A stretch of 64,000 bases of DNA from Paracoccus sp. Z118. GTDB lineage: Bacteria > Pseudomonadota > Alphaproteobacteria > Rhodobacterales > Rhodobacteraceae. Location: the NCBI RefSeq assembly GCF_019061185.1, contig NZ_JAHQZU010000010.1, forward strand, positions 62,001 through 126,000, in the 5' to 3' direction. The notes beneath the pieces are model-generated. The model was not told the origin of the DNA and searched no databases. It saw only the letters and a list, made by a program, of their open reading frames with translations. This document shows, one piece after another, positions 23,136-33,205 of this stretch. Both the position numbers and the translations under genes were made by a program. Each line of letters begins with the position of its first letter. The first letter of the stretch is position 1.

Positions 23136-23390
23136 CTATCGTTCGCGCGGGCCGCCGGGCCCGCCCTGTTGCGCGCCGGAATCGCGGCGCCGCCATATCC
23201 GCCAGGTCACCAGCAGCGACCAGACCAGCGCCCCCATCGCCGCGAAATCGGCGAGAAAGGCATATTCCGCAGGCCAGCCATAACGCCGCCCCGCCCAGTT
23301 CACCGCCAGCCAGACCAGCATCGTCAGCGCGATCACTGCCCCGACCAGCCGCATCTGCCCCGCATCATTCGGGGGCGGCCGCTGGCTCAA
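23136..23390 (-). CDS. DUF5337 family membrane protein
   Basis: 84 aa with two hydrophobic segments (VGAVIALTMLVWLAVNW and AAMGALVWSLLVTWRIW) and a Gly/Arg-rich tail. I recognise it as the DUF5337 family seen in Rhodobacterales nuo clusters. It overlaps the previous gene by 4 bp (ATGA) and is followed by nuoF after 9 bp, so co-translation is very likely. Molecular function is unknown. Confidence 0.72.
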   Translation of the reverse strand: MSQRPPPNDAGQMRLVGAVIALTMLVWLAVNWAGRRYGWPAEYAFLADFAAMGALVWSLLVTWRIWRRRDSGAQQGGPGGPRER

Positions 23391-24088
23391 CCTTCGTTCC
23401 CCTGTCCGGGCCCCGGCTCGACCACCCGCACCTTGCCGCCGCGCTTGTGCGACGATCTGGGCTTCGACTTGCCAGCTTCCGCCACGTCCTCACGCGGGGG
23501 CCGTTCGTCCTGGGCGCCGCCGGGCTCGGCCACCGGCACCGCCTCGCCGGGCATGTCGTGATGTTCCGACTGCGATGGATCGTGCAGCACGGCGCGCGTG
23601 TCCTCGACCGGGCTGTCGCCGGCCAGCGGCTCGGGCGCGGCCTGCCCTGCCGAGGCGGCCGGGCTGTAGGACTGCCCGAAGGTCGGCGCCTGCCCCTGAC
23701 CGGTCGCGGCAGGGACCGCACCTTCCGACATCGTCGTCTTCGCACCGGCAACGATGCCCGACGGCGCGGCGAGTTCGCCCACCGGCACGACCGAGCCGAA
23801 GCGCCCCGCGCCCGAGCCCATCAGCACGACCTCATGCGCCTCGGGATCATCATGGCGGTTGATGTTGACCTCGCGCTGCTCCGGCCCGTCGGCGACCTGC
23901 CCATGCGCCCGCCCGCCCGCGCCGTCGCAGGCCAGCCATTGCAGCATCCCGCCCAGAATCCCCCCCGCGAGGATGCCCAGGAACAGGGCCGCGACGAAGC
24001 CGAAGCCGGGACCGCCGAAAATGACGATCAGCAGGCCGAGGACGCCCCCGGCGATCCAGCAATTGCGTTTGCAGACGTTGGTTTCCAT
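23387..24088 (-). CDS. Hypothetical membrane-anchored protein between nuoE and nuoF
   Basis: 233 aa from METNVCKRNCWIAGG. The N-terminal ~55 residues hold two Gly-rich membrane segments, the second with a glycine-zipper pattern (GILAGGILGGMLQWL). The rest is polar and low-complexity, rich in Gly, Ala, Pro and Glu, and probably disordered, ending in a basic patch (KSKPRSSHKRGGKVRVV). It begins 7 bp after nuoE and overlaps DUF5337 by 4 bp. No known domain is visible. An upstream Met at 24139 would overlap nuoE and is rejected. Confidence 0.65.
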   Translation of the reverse strand: METNVCKRNCWIAGGVLGLLIVIFGGPGFGFVAALFLGILAGGILGGMLQWLACDGAGGRAHGQVADGPEQREVNINRHDDPEAHEVVLMGSGAGRFGSVVPVGELAAPSGIVAGAKTTMSEGAVPAATGQGQAPTFGQSYSPAASAGQAAPEPLAGDSPVEDTRAVLHDPSQSEHHDMPGEAVPVAEPGGAQDERPPREDVAEAGKSKPRSSHKRGGKVRVVEPGPGQGNEG

Positions 24089-24095
24089 GGGCAGC

Positions 24096-24965
24096 CTACT
24101 CCGTGTCCTTGGCATCTGCCGGCATCCCGGCGGGTTCACGTTTCGAGACCGGCCGGCCCGGCGAGGTCGCCGCCGCTTCCTGCACGGTCACGCCGGTCTT
24201 GTCGATCGGCCGCCCTTGCGAGGGTTTCGGCTCGGTCTGCTCATCCCCCTCGGCAGCGTCGCGGCGCTTCCACGGGGTGAGGATCGGGGCCTCGGTCCCA
24301 TCGATCCGCTTGATCGTGTCGCGCTGCCGGACGGCCCGCGCGACCGAGGCGTTCTCCGTCTCGCCGCCCGCCGTCCCGGCCAGCGCCGTCGCCCCGCCCA
24401 GCGGCTCGGACGAGAACCGGCCGTTCTGCGGCCCCGGAACGGGCAGCTTGCCGGCGGCGAGGGCGTCGATCAGTTCCGACAGCTTCTCGGCGGTCAGATC
24501 CTCGTAGTAGTCCTTGCCGATCTGGGCCATCGGCGCGTTGGAACAGGCGCCCGCGCACTCGACCTCTTCCCAGCTGAGATTGCCATCGGCGGACAGCGTG
24601 TGCGGGGTCGGCGCGATCTTCTCGCGGCAGATGGCGATCAGCTCCTCGGCCCCGCAGATCATGCAGGTCGTGGTGCCGCAGATCTGGATATGCGCAATCC
24701 TGCCAACGGGTTGAAGCTGGAACATGAAGTAGAATGTCGCCACTTCCAGCGCCCGGATGAAGGGCATCCCCAGCAGGTCCGCGACATATTCGATCGCCGG
24801 CCGCGACAGCCAGCCTTCCTGTTCGTGCGCCCGCCACAGGATCGGGATGACGGCCGATTGCTGCCGCCCCTCGGGGAACTTGGTCATCTGCGCGCGCGCC
24901 CATTCGAGGTTCGCGGGCGTGAACTCGAACGAGTCCGGCTGGACATGGGCAAGGCGGCGCAGCAT
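24096..24965 (-). CDS. nuoE: NADH-quinone oxidoreductase subunit E with C-terminal extension
   Basis: 2Fe-2S (N1a) subunit of the NADH module. Residues 1 to about 180 are the standard fold with ligands in CGTTTCMIC and [10 protein letters not shown]. The protein is 289 aa, about 100 longer than the compact form. The extra C-terminal part (from [15 protein letters not shown] on) is Gly/Ala/Pro/Thr-rich and charged, likely disordered. It is followed after 7 bp by another gene with a similar low-complexity tail. Confidence 0.93.
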   Translation of the reverse strand: MLRRLAHVQPDSFEFTPANLEWARAQMTKFPEGRQQSAVIPILWRAHEQEGWLSRPAIEYVADLLGMPFIRALEVATFYFMFQLQPVGRIAHIQICGTTTCMICGAEELIAICREKIAPTPHTLSADGNLSWEEVECAGACSNAPMAQIGKDYYEDLTAEKLSELIDALAAGKLPVPGPQNGRFSSEPLGGATALAGTAGGETENASVARAVRQRDTIKRIDGTEAPILTPWKRRDAAEGDEQTEPKPSQGRPIDKTGVTVQEAAATSPGRPVSKREPAGMPADAKDTE

Positions 24966-25008
24966 CAGGAACGAACTCCGGCGGCAGGGATCAGGGGGGC
25001 GGAATGGC

Positions 25009-26247
25009 TCACCGGTCCACCTCGCCGAACACGAGGTCGAAGGTCGCGATCAACGCCGACACGTCGGCCAGCATGTGGCCGCGCGCCATGTGGTCCATCG
25101 CCTGCAGATGCAGGAAGCCCGGCGCCCGCAGCTTGGCGCGATACGGCTTGTTGGTGCCGTCGCTCACCATATAGACGCCGAACTCGCCCTTGGGCGCCTC
25201 GACGGCGGCATAGACCTCGCCCTTGGGCACCTTGAAGCCCTCGGTATAAAGCTTGAAGTGGTGGATCAGGCTTTCCATGTCGCGCTTCATCTCGGCGCGG
25301 CGGGGCGGGGTCAGCTTGCCGCGCGCCAATACGTCGCCCGCAGGCTCGGCCTTCAGCTTGGCGATCGCTTGGCGGATGATGCGGGTGGACTGGCGCATCT
25401 CCTCCATGCGGATCAGATAGCGGTCGTAGCAGTCGCCGTTGGAGCCGACCGGCACGTCGAACTCGAACTCGTCATAGCATTCGTAGGGCTGCGAGCGGCG
25501 CAGATCCCACGCCAGCCCCGAGCCGCGCGCCATCACGCCCGAAAAGCCCCAGTCCAGCACCTCCTGCTCGGTCGCGATGCCGATATCGACGGTGCGCTGC
25601 TTGAAGACCCGGTTCTCGGTGATGAGAATATCGAGGTCGCGGATGCGGGCCGGGAACTGCTCGGCCCACTCGTCGATGTCGTCCAGCAGGTCCGGCGGCA
25701 GGTCCTGATGCACGCCGCCCGGCCGGAAATAGGCCGCGTGAAGCCGCGCGCCCGAGGCCCGCTCGTAGAAGATCATCAGCTTCTCGCGCTCCTCGAACCC
25801 CCACAGCGGCGGGGTCAGCGCGCCCACGTCCATCGCGCCGGTGGTGACGTTCAGGAGGTGGTTCAGAACGCGCGTGATCTCGCAGAACAGCACGCGGATC
25901 AGGCTGGCGCGGCGGGGAATTTCCACCCCCGTCAGCTTTTCGATGGCAAGGCACCACGCATGTTCCTGCGAGATCGGCGAGGTGTAGTCCAGCCGGTCCA
26001 GATAGGGCAGGTTCTGCAGATAGGTGCGGCTTTCCATCAGCTTCTCGGTGCCGCGGTGAAGCAGTCCGATATGCGGATCGCACCGTTCCACGACCTCGCC
26101 GTCAAGCTCGATGATGAGGCGCAGCACGCCGTGCGCGGCGGGGTGCTGCGGGCCGAAGTTGATGCTGAAGTTGCGGATGCGCTGCTCGTCCGTCAGCACG
26201 TCCACGCTGCCGTCGTCATAGACGTTGTTGCGGATATCGCCGTCCAT
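25009..26247 (-). CDS. nuoD: NADH-quinone oxidoreductase subunit D
   Basis: 49-kDa homologue forming the quinone-binding chamber with NuoB, 412 aa. Signatures are [20 protein letters not shown] with the quinone-interacting His, [16 protein letters not shown], and the C-terminal DLVFGEVDR. The ATG at 26247 shares one base with the nuoC stop (TGATG), so the two are translationally coupled. The longer frame to 26328 is an artefact inside nuoC. Confidence 0.96.
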   Translation of the reverse strand: MDGDIRNNVYDDGSVDVLTDEQRIRNFSINFGPQHPAAHGVLRLIIELDGEVVERCDPHIGLLHRGTEKLMESRTYLQNLPYLDRLDYTSPISQEHAWCLAIEKLTGVEIPRRASLIRVLFCEITRVLNHLLNVTTGAMDVGALTPPLWGFEEREKLMIFYERASGARLHAAYFRPGGVHQDLPPDLLDDIDEWAEQFPARIRDLDILITENRVFKQRTVDIGIATEQEVLDWGFSGVMARGSGLAWDLRRSQPYECYDEFEFDVPVGSNGDCYDRYLIRMEEMRQSTRIIRQAIAKLKAEPAGDVLARGKLTPPRRAEMKRDMESLIHHFKLYTEGFKVPKGEVYAAVEAPKGEFGVYMVSDGTNKPYRAKLRAPGFLHLQAMDHMARGHMLADVSALIATFDLVFGEVDR

Positions 26248-26894
26248 CACTTCTTGCCCTCTGCCGTGACGCCGGTGGTCGCCGGCGCCTTTTCGTCGCC
26301 GGGCAGCACGTAGCTCGCGCCTTCCCACGGGGACAGGAAATCGAATTGCCGGTATTCCTGGGTGAGGTTGACCGGCTCATAGACGACGCGCTTCAGGCTG
26401 TCGTTCCAGCGCACCTGAACATAGCCGCTGGTGGGGAAGTCCTTGCGCAACGGATGGCCCTGGAAGCCGTAGTCGGTCAGGATGCGGCGCAGGTCGGGAT
26501 GGCCCGAGAACATGATCCCGAACATGTCGAAGACCTCGCGCTCGAACCATCCGGCCGAGGGATGGACGCGGGTGAGCGAGGGAACCAGATCATCCTCGCG
26601 CACCGCCGCTTTGATGCGGATGCGCTGGTTGGTGTACATCGACAGAAATTGCCAGACCACATCGAACCGCGCGGGGCGGTTCGGAAAGTCGATGGCGGTG
26701 ATGTCGATCAGCGTGCTGAAGCGGCAGGTCGGCTCGGTCCGCAGGAACTCGGCCAGCGCGGCGATGCCGCCGGCGTTGACGGTCAGCGTCAGCTCGTCGA
26801 ACTCGACCTGGGCCGACAGCACCTCGCTTTGCCGGCGCAGGGCGATCATCTCGCCCAGTTCGGTCAGGGCGGCCGTATCGGGATAGGTTGCCAT
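26247..26894 (-). CDS. nuoC: NADH-quinone oxidoreductase subunit C
   Basis: 30-kDa homologue of the connecting module, 215 aa. The family signature ERE(V/A)FDMFGI is seen as [26 protein letters not shown] sequence near residues 117-138, then [17 protein letters not shown]. It starts 3 bp after nuoB. The C-terminal [20 protein letters not shown] is variable in the family. Confidence 0.95.
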   Translation of the reverse strand: MATYPDTAALTELGEMIALRRQSEVLSAQVEFDELTLTVNAGGIAALAEFLRTEPTCRFSTLIDITAIDFPNRPARFDVVWQFLSMYTNQRIRIKAAVREDDLVPSLTRVHPSAGWFEREVFDMFGIMFSGHPDLRRILTDYGFQGHPLRKDFPTSGYVQVRWNDSLKRVVYEPVNLTQEYRQFDFLSPWEGASYVLPGDEKAPATTGVTAEGKK

Positions 26895-26897
26895 GGC

Positions 26898-28069
<1,172 letters not shown>

Positions 28070-29032
28070 TCAGCGTGCGCTGGTCGCCCCCAGCGTTCCG
28101 CTCAACCACCCGGCGATCAGCCATCCCGCGATCGGCCCCTTGCGCGGCGGGCGGATCTTGGGATGCTCGCCCCCCATGATCTGCGCAACCTCGCTGCGCG
28201 ACACCCACAGCGCATCCTCCAGTTCGACGGTGTCGAGCGTGATCTCATCGGTCAGCGCCTCGGCCGCGCAGCCGAGCATCAGAGAGGCGGGGAACGGCCA
28301 GGGCTGGCTGACGATGTGGCGGACCTCGCCGGTTCTGACGGCGGTTTCCTCGAACACCTCGCGGCGCACGGCGGCCTCGACGGTCTCACCCGGCTCGATG
28401 AAGCCGGCGAGGCAGGAATACATCCCCTCGGGCCAGCCCGGCGAGCGGCCCAGCAGCAGCCGATCCTCGCGTTCCACCAGCATGATGACCACGGGATCGG
28501 TGCGGGGAAAATGCGATGCGCCGCAGGCGGTGCAGCGGCGCTGCCAGCCGGACTGCACGGGCTCCGAGGGCTGGCCGCAGGCGGCGCAGAAGCGGTGCGT
28601 CGCGTGCCAGCCGGTCAGGGCGCGGGCGGTGGCGGCAAGCTCGCCCTCGGCCGGGGACAGCGCCGCCATCGCCCCGCGCAGTTCGGCGAAGCGGGCGCCG
28701 TCGATCTCGGGGTGGCGCTGCTCGGTCGGGTCCAGGAAAAGCTGCGTCTCGGCCATGTTGGGCGGCGCCCAGGCGGACATGTCCTGCGTGGCGACCGCCC
28801 GGCCATGCAGCACGCCCAGCAGCATCGGCGGCAGCGCATCCTCCAGCGCCGGATGGCCGGGCGCGAGCCATGCGAGGTTGCCCGCGTCGTCCAGCAGCAG
28901 CTTGCCGCGCCAGACCGGCAGCACCTGCGCGCCCGCCTGCCATGCGCCGTCCCCGCGCAGATGGGCGGCGCGATCGAAACTGCGCGCGCCATTCCCCTCG
29001 CCCGCGAAAGCCAGCATCCATTCATCCGTCAT
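28070..29032 (-). CDS. nudC: NAD(+)/NADH diphosphatase, Nudix hydrolase
   Basis: Cleaves NAD(H) to NMN(H) and AMP. Homologues also remove NAD caps from RNA. It has 320 aa. The N-terminal domain is followed by a zinc ribbon (FCAACGQPS and RRCTACGASHFPR), then the Nudix box GFIEPGETVEAAVRREVFEET and the downstream SQPWPFPASLM, which is the NudC hallmark. It lies upstream of nuoA on the same strand and diverges from dnaX across about 110 bp. Confidence 0.9.
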   Translation of the reverse strand: MTDEWMLAFAGEGNGARSFDRAAHLRGDGAWQAGAQVLPVWRGKLLLDDAGNLAWLAPGHPALEDALPPMLLGVLHGRAVATQDMSAWAPPNMAETQLFLDPTEQRHPEIDGARFAELRGAMAALSPAEGELAATARALTGWHATHRFCAACGQPSEPVQSGWQRRCTACGASHFPRTDPVVIMLVEREDRLLLGRSPGWPEGMYSCLAGFIEPGETVEAAVRREVFEETAVRTGEVRHIVSQPWPFPASLMLGCAAEALTDEITLDTVELEDALWVSRSEVAQIMGGEHPKIRPPRKGPIAGWLIAGWLSGTLGATSAR

Positions 29033-29094
29033 ACGCGGTTCCTTCCCTGCCGGCAGGCACCGTGCCGCAGGGGCGGTCCGGCGGCAAGCCGCGG

Positions 29095-29123
29095 TTTACC
29101 TTGGCCCGCCGCGCACCTAGATT
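29095..29123 (+). promoter_or_regulatory. Candidate sigma70 promoter for dnaX
   Basis: TTTACC (29095-29100), a 17-bp spacer and TAGATT (29118-29123), each 4/6 to consensus, lie between the divergent nudC and dnaX starts. The predicted transcript start near 29130 supports ATG 29145 as the dnaX start. The call rests only on sequence match and spacing. Confidence 0.35.
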
Positions 29124-29144
29124 GCCCCCGTCATGGAGAACGCG

Positions 29145-30959
29145 ATGCCCGACACCGCCACCCCGCCGGCCCCCGCCTATCAGGTGCTGGCCCGGAAATA
29201 CCGGCCCGAGACGTTCGCCGATCTGGTGGGGCAGGACGCGATGGTGCGCACGCTCAAGAACGCCTTCGCCGCCGACCGGATCGCGCAGGCCTTCATCATG
29301 ACCGGCATCCGCGGGACCGGGAAGACGACCACCGCCCGGATCATCGCCAAGGGCATGAACTGCGTCGGCCCCGATGGCACGGGCGGTCCCACGACCGAGC
29401 CTTGCGGCGTGTGCGAGCATTGCCGTGCGATCATGGAAGGCCGCCATGTCGATGTGCTGGAAATGGACGCGGCGTCCAGAACCGGCGTGAACGACATCCG
29501 CGAGATCATCGATTCCGTTCATTACCGGGCGGCGTCCGCGCGCTACAAGATCTACATCATCGACGAGGTCCACATGCTGTCCACCAGCGCGTTCAACGCG
29601 CTGCTGAAGACGCTGGAGGAGCCGCCGCCGCATGTGAAGTTCATCTTCGCCACCACGGAGATCCGCAAGGTTCCGGTCACGGTGCTGTCGCGCTGCCAGC
29701 GCTTCGACCTGCGCCGGATCGAGCCCGAGGTGATGATCGCGCTTCTGCGCAAGATCGCGGCGGCCGAGAGCGCGCAGATCACCGATGACGCGCTGGCGCT
29801 GATCACCCGCGCGGCGGAAGGATCGGCCCGCGACGCGACCAGCCTGCTCGATCAGGCGATTTCCCACGGCGCGGGCGAGACCACCGCCCCGCAGGTCCGC
29901 GCCATGCTGGGGCTGGCCGACCGGGGCCGGGTGCTGGACCTCTTCGACATGATCCTGCGCGGGGCCGCCGCCGAGGCGCTGGCGGAACTGCAAAGCCAGT
30001 ATGCCGAGGGCGCCGACCCGCTCGCCGTGCTGCGCGACCTGGCCGAGATCACCCACTGGGTCAGCGTCGTGAAGATCACCCCCGAGGCGGTGGACGACCC
30101 GACCATCGGTCCCGACGAACGCGCGCGCGGCGGCGACATGGCCGGGCGCATCCCCATGCGGGCGCTGACCCGTCTGTGGCAGATGCTGCTGAAGGCGCTG
30201 GAAGAGGTGTCGGCCGCGCCCAACGCGATGATGGCAGCGGAAATGGCGATCATCCGCCTGACCCACGTGGCCGACCTGCCCGACCCCGAGGCGCTGATCC
30301 GCAAGGTGCAGGCGGCGCAGGCGGCCGGGGACTTCACCCGCTCCGCCAGCCCGGCAGCGGCCCCGGCGGGCGTGACGGCGAATGCGGCTCATGCGCCGCG
30401 GGCGCTCCGCTCGGGCATGGTGACGGCGCGGGGGGCGGTGGCCGTCGCGGCGCTCGCCGGTGACCCGGCGCCCGATGCACTGGCGGGCTATCCCGACTTC
30501 CAGTCGGTCGTCGAACTCATCCGGCGGATGCGCGACATGCGACTGCTGCTGGAGGTGGAAACCCATGTCCGGCTGGTCCGCTATTCGCCGGGCCGGATCG
30601 AGTTCCAGCCGACGCCCGACGCGCCGCGCGATCTCGCCCCCCGCCTTGCCGACCGGCTGCGCGGCTGGACCGGCGGCGCCCGCTGGGCGGTCTCGGTCGT
30701 CGATCAGGGCGGCGGGCCGACCATCGCCGAGAAGCGCGCCGAACGTGAGGCGGCCGAGATCGCCACCGCGCGGCAGAACCCGGTCGTGCAGGCGATCCTG
30801 TCGGTCGTGCCCGGCGCCCCCATCAGCGTGCGCCACGAGATCCCCCCCGCCCCGCCTGAACCGGCCGAGGGCGAGACCCCGGCCGAGGATCTGCACGGCC
30901 CCTCGGACGGGCCGGTCTCGGCGGTCGAGGAATGGGACCCCTTCGAGGATGAGGAGTGA
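29145..30959 (+). CDS. dnaX: DNA polymerase III subunit gamma/tau
   Basis: Clamp-loader ATPase and replisome organiser, 604 aa. It opens with YQVLARKYRPETFADLVGQ, followed by P-loop GIRGTGKTTTAR (residues 54-65), zinc Cys (C73, C87, C90, C93), DEVHMLSTSAFNALLKTLEE and the sensor region. The C-terminal third is the variable tau region, Ala/Pro-rich. I prefer ATG 29145, with GGAGAA just upstream, over ATG 29133, which lacks a ribosome site. ybaB follows after 4 bp and recR after that, the classic dnaX-ybaB-recR unit. Confidence 0.94.
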   Translation: MPDTATPPAPAYQVLARKYRPETFADLVGQDAMVRTLKNAFAADRIAQAFIMTGIRGTGKTTTARIIAKGMNCVGPDGTGGPTTEPCGVCEHCRAIMEGRHVDVLEMDAASRTGVNDIREIIDSVHYRAASARYKIYIIDEVHMLSTSAFNALLKTLEEPPPHVKFIFATTEIRKVPVTVLSRCQRFDLRRIEPEVMIALLRKIAAAESAQITDDALALITRAAEGSARDATSLLDQAISHGAGETTAPQVRAMLGLADRGRVLDLFDMILRGAAAEALAELQSQYAEGADPLAVLRDLAEITHWVSVVKITPEAVDDPTIGPDERARGGDMAGRIPMRALTRLWQMLLKALEEVSAAPNAMMAAEMAIIRLTHVADLPDPEALIRKVQAAQAAGDFTRSASPAAAPAGVTANAAHAPRALRSGMVTARGAVAVAALAGDPAPDALAGYPDFQSVVELIRRMRDMRLLLEVETHVRLVRYSPGRIEFQPTPDAPRDLAPRLADRLRGWTGGARWAVSVVDQGGGPTIAEKRAEREAAEIATARQNPVVQAILSVVPGAPISVRHEIPPAPPEPAEGETPAEDLHGPSDGPVSAVEEWDPFEDEE

Positions 30960-30963
30960 GACG

Positions 30964-31308
30964 ATGAAGAACCCCTTCGGCGGCATGGGCGATCTGTCCA
31001 AGATGATGCAGGCCGCGCGCGACATGCAGGACAAGGTGGACAGCCTGCAGAAGTCGCTGGACGAGATCACCGTGACCGGCGAGGCCGGCGCGGGGCTGGT
31101 CAAGGCCACCGCCACGGCCAAGGGCGAGCTGACCGCGCTGGACATCGACCCGTCGATCTTCGTCGCCAGCGAGAAACAGGTGGTCGAGGACCTGATCCTC
31201 GCCGCGATCAAGGACGCGCAGCGCCGGGCGCAGGATCGCGCGCAGCAGGAAACGCAGCGGATGGCGGGCGATCTCGGCCTGCCGCCAGGCATGAAGCTGC
31301 CGTTCTGA
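30964..31308 (+). CDS. ybaB: YbaB/EbfC family nucleoid-associated protein
   Basis: Small DNA-binding dimer of 114 aa (MKNPFGGMGDLSKMMQAARD at the start, ending LPPGMKLPF), helical with a central sheet. Homologues bind DNA without strict sequence preference and may help recombination or nucleoid structure. It is located between dnaX and recR with 4- and 9-bp spacers, which is the conserved context. Confidence 0.92.
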   Translation: MKNPFGGMGDLSKMMQAARDMQDKVDSLQKSLDEITVTGEAGAGLVKATATAKGELTALDIDPSIFVASEKQVVEDLILAAIKDAQRRAQDRAQQETQRMAGDLGLPPGMKLPF

Positions 31309-31317
31309 GGCGCGGCC

Positions 31318-31923
31318 GTGGCCGAGGGCAGCAACGACATCCAGGCGCTGATCTCGCAGATGGCGCGGTTGCCGGGGCTCGGGCCGCGCTCGGCCCGGCG
31401 GGTCGTGCTGGCGCTGATCCGGCGGCGCAGCACGCAGATGACGCAGCTTGCGGCGCTGATGGCCCGCGTCGCGGAAAACAGCCGCGAATGCGCCCGCTGC
31501 GGCAATATCGGCGAGGCCGAGATCTGCGACATCTGCGCCGATCCGACCCGCGCCAATGGCGAGCTGTGCGTGGTGGAAAACGTCGCCGATCTGTGGGCGA
31601 TGGAACGCGGGCGGGCCTTTCGCGGCCGCTATCACGTGCTCGGCGGGACGCTGTCGGCGCTGGACGAGGTGGGGCCGGACGAGCTTGGCATCCCGCGCCT
31701 GATCTCTCGCGTGGCCGATGAGCGCGTGGTCGAGGTGATCCTCGCCCTGAACGCCACCGTCGAGGGCCAGACCACCGCCCATTACATCGCCGAGGCGCTG
31801 GCCGCCCTGCCCGCGCCCGTCACCGTGACCGGGCTTGCCCATGGCGTGCCGATCGGGGGCGAACTGGATTTTCTGGACGATGGCACCATCAGCGCGGCCC
31901 TGCGCGCAAGGAGGACGCTGTGA
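31318..31923 (+). CDS. recR: Recombination mediator protein RecR
   Basis: Ring-forming protein that helps RecA load at gaps in the RecFOR pathway. It has 201 aa and a GTG start. A helix-hairpin-helix is at residues 10-30 ([17 protein letters not shown]), a C4 zinc finger at C58/C61/C70/C73, and a Toprim domain ([36 protein letters not shown]). Its stop overlaps the next GTG start by 4 bp (GTGA). Confidence 0.94.
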   Translation: MAEGSNDIQALISQMARLPGLGPRSARRVVLALIRRRSTQMTQLAALMARVAENSRECARCGNIGEAEICDICADPTRANGELCVVENVADLWAMERGRAFRGRYHVLGGTLSALDEVGPDELGIPRLISRVADERVVEVILALNATVEGQTTAHYIAEALAALPAPVTVTGLAHGVPIGGELDFLDDGTISAALRARRTL

Positions 31924-32423
31924 CCGATCTTTCCGCCCCGATCGTCACGCCCGAGCAGCTCGTCCTGGACGGCTGGACGGACCATAACGGCCATCTGAAC
32001 ATGGCCTATTACCACGTCATCTTCGATCTCGCCGCCGACATGGCGCTGGCGGAATTCGGCATCAGCCCCGAACGGGCGGCGACCGACGGGAGATCGGTCT
32101 TCACCGTCGAGGCGCATATCCACTATCTGCGCGAGCTGAACGCGGGCGACCGGGTGCGTGTGTCGTTGCAGGTGCTGGCAAGCGACGCCAAGCGGCTGCA
32201 CTACGTCCAGACGATGCAGCGGGTGGTGGACGGCGAATGCAAATTCGTCGCGGCGATCACCGAGAACCTGGTCCTCAGCGTGGATCTGAGGACCCGCCGC
32301 GTGGCCCCGTGGGCGCCGGACGTCGCCGAACGGCTGGCGGCGCTTGCCGTCGGCCATTCCGCCCTGCCGGTGCCGCGGCAGGTCGGGCGGATCATGGGGC
32401 TGGGCCGGCCCGGACAGTTCTGA
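31920..32423 (+). CDS. Hotdog-fold thioesterase family protein
   Basis: 167 aa with the 4-hydroxybenzoyl-CoA/acyl-CoA thioesterase pattern [18 protein letters not shown], where the Asp/His-Asn region is the usual active site, and [20 protein letters not shown]. The natural acyl-CoA substrate cannot be deduced. The GTG start overlaps recR by 4 bp, so it is co-translated with the dnaX operon, a placement without obvious functional link. Confidence 0.8.
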   Translation: MTDLSAPIVTPEQLVLDGWTDHNGHLNMAYYHVIFDLAADMALAEFGISPERAATDGRSVFTVEAHIHYLRELNAGDRVRVSLQVLASDAKRLHYVQTMQRVVDGECKFVAAITENLVLSVDLRTRRVAPWAPDVAERLAALAVGHSALPVPRQVGRIMGLGRPGQF

Positions 32424-32440
32424 CGCCGGAACGCGAAGGA

Positions 32441-32465
32441 CGCAGCGCCCGGAGCAGGCGCTGCG
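32441..32465. terminator. Bidirectional hairpin between thioesterase and hsp20
   Basis: A perfect 9-bp stem (cgcagcgcc / ggcgctgcg) with a 7-nt loop lies between two convergent genes. There is no T-run on either side. Position and strength suggest a shared transcription stop for both operons. Confidence 0.5.
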
Positions 32466-32544
32466 CCCATGTATCCCGTCGCGACCCTCACCTCAGGGGC
32501 ATTGCCCAAAGGTCAGCCCGCCGGGATCGTCGAGCCGTGGCCGA

Positions 32545-33033
32545 TCAGCTGTCGAGCTTTTCGGCCGGCTTCTGCTCGCCCTCGACCTGCGCCTCGACCG
32601 TGCGCGGCGCGGCTTTCGAGATGGCGATCTTGCGCGGCTTCAGCGCCTCGGGCACCTCGCGGACCAGTTCGATATGCAGCATTCCATCCACATGGCTCGC
32701 GCCGGTGACGCGGACATGGTCGGCAAGGGCGAACTTGCGCTCGAACGCGCGGGTCGCGATGCCGCGATGCAGGTAGCTGCGCTGGCCGTCGTCCTCGGCC
32801 TTGCGGGCCGAGACGATCACGGCGCCATCGCGCATTTCGACCGACAGATCGTCAGCCGAGAAACCGGCGACGGCGATCGAGATGCGATACGCATTCTCGC
32901 CGGTCTTTTCGATGTTGTAGGGCGGATAGGTCGGCGCGGCGACGTCGGCGGTCAGCGCGCGGTCCATCAGGTCGGCCATCCGGTCGAATCCGACCGAGGC
33001 CCGGTAAAGCGGGGTGAGATCCATATTACGCAT
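32545..33033 (-). CDS. Hsp20 family small heat-shock protein
   Basis: ATP-independent holdase, 162 aa from MRNMDLTPLYRASVGFDRM. The alpha-crystallin domain covers about residues 35-130 (YPPYNIEKTGENAYRISIAV, HRGIATRAFERKFALADHV), with the hinge and a C-terminal RKIAI motif equivalent to the I-X-I anchor. It is an IbpA-like class A protein. ATG 33033 is set by GAGGAUG about 5-11 nt upstream, which is also the sequestered site of the predicted ROSE element. Expression is expected to rise on heat through both promoter and leader. Confidence 0.93.
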   Translation of the reverse strand: MRNMDLTPLYRASVGFDRMADLMDRALTADVAAPTYPPYNIEKTGENAYRISIAVAGFSADDLSVEMRDGAVIVSARKAEDDGQRSYLHRGIATRAFERKFALADHVRVTGASHVDGMLHIELVREVPEALKPRKIAISKAAPRTVEAQVEGEQKPAEKLDS

Positions 33034-33125
33034 CGTTACATCCTCAAGGTTCAAGCGATGTCATTTGCTGCCCCCCGAAGTTCCGGGCGGGCTGTGATGC
33101 CGGCGCTGTGACGCCATCCGGCATG
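33034..33125 (-). promoter_or_regulatory. Predicted ROSE-type RNA thermometer in the hsp20 leader
   Basis: The ~92-nt leader folds by eye into three hairpins. The first two are GC-rich (one pairs GGCG with CGCC, the second is GCCC-CCCG / CGGG-GGGC). The third, 33060-33039, is CAUCGCUUG-AACC-UUGAGGAUG. In it UCGCU faces the AGGA of the ribosome site: U-A, C-G, G opposite G, an extra C, then U-A. That is the UYGCU/AGGA pairing with a G-G mismatch that defines ROSE elements of alpha- and gammaproteobacterial small heat-shock genes. Melting on heat would free GAGGA for translation. Confidence 0.7.
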
Positions 33126-33131
33126 GAGTGG

Positions 33132-33159
33132 ATCTAGGCCGCCTCCGCCGCGATTCAAG
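33132..33159 (-). promoter_or_regulatory. Candidate RpoH (sigma32) promoter of hsp20
   Basis: On the minus strand CTTGAA (33159-33154), a 15-bp spacer and CCTAGAT (33138-33132) resemble alphaproteobacterial sigma32 promoters (CTTG...-CYTAT-like). The implied start near 33125 yields the leader described as a ROSE element. Confidence 0.5.
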
Positions 33160-33205
33160 GCCGCCCCGCTTCCCAGCGAAGCGCCGACCGGCTAGATTAC
33201 CGGTG

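Noticed and set aside
29022..31556. 844-residue minus-strand frame opposite dnaX-ybaB-recR
   Set aside because: Shadow of three well-identified genes; no ribosome site or known domain.
33128..33205. Longer N-terminus for the DUF599 protein
   Set aside because: It would run through the hsp20 promoter region and is not hydrophobic or family-like; ATG 33206 gives the expected opening.
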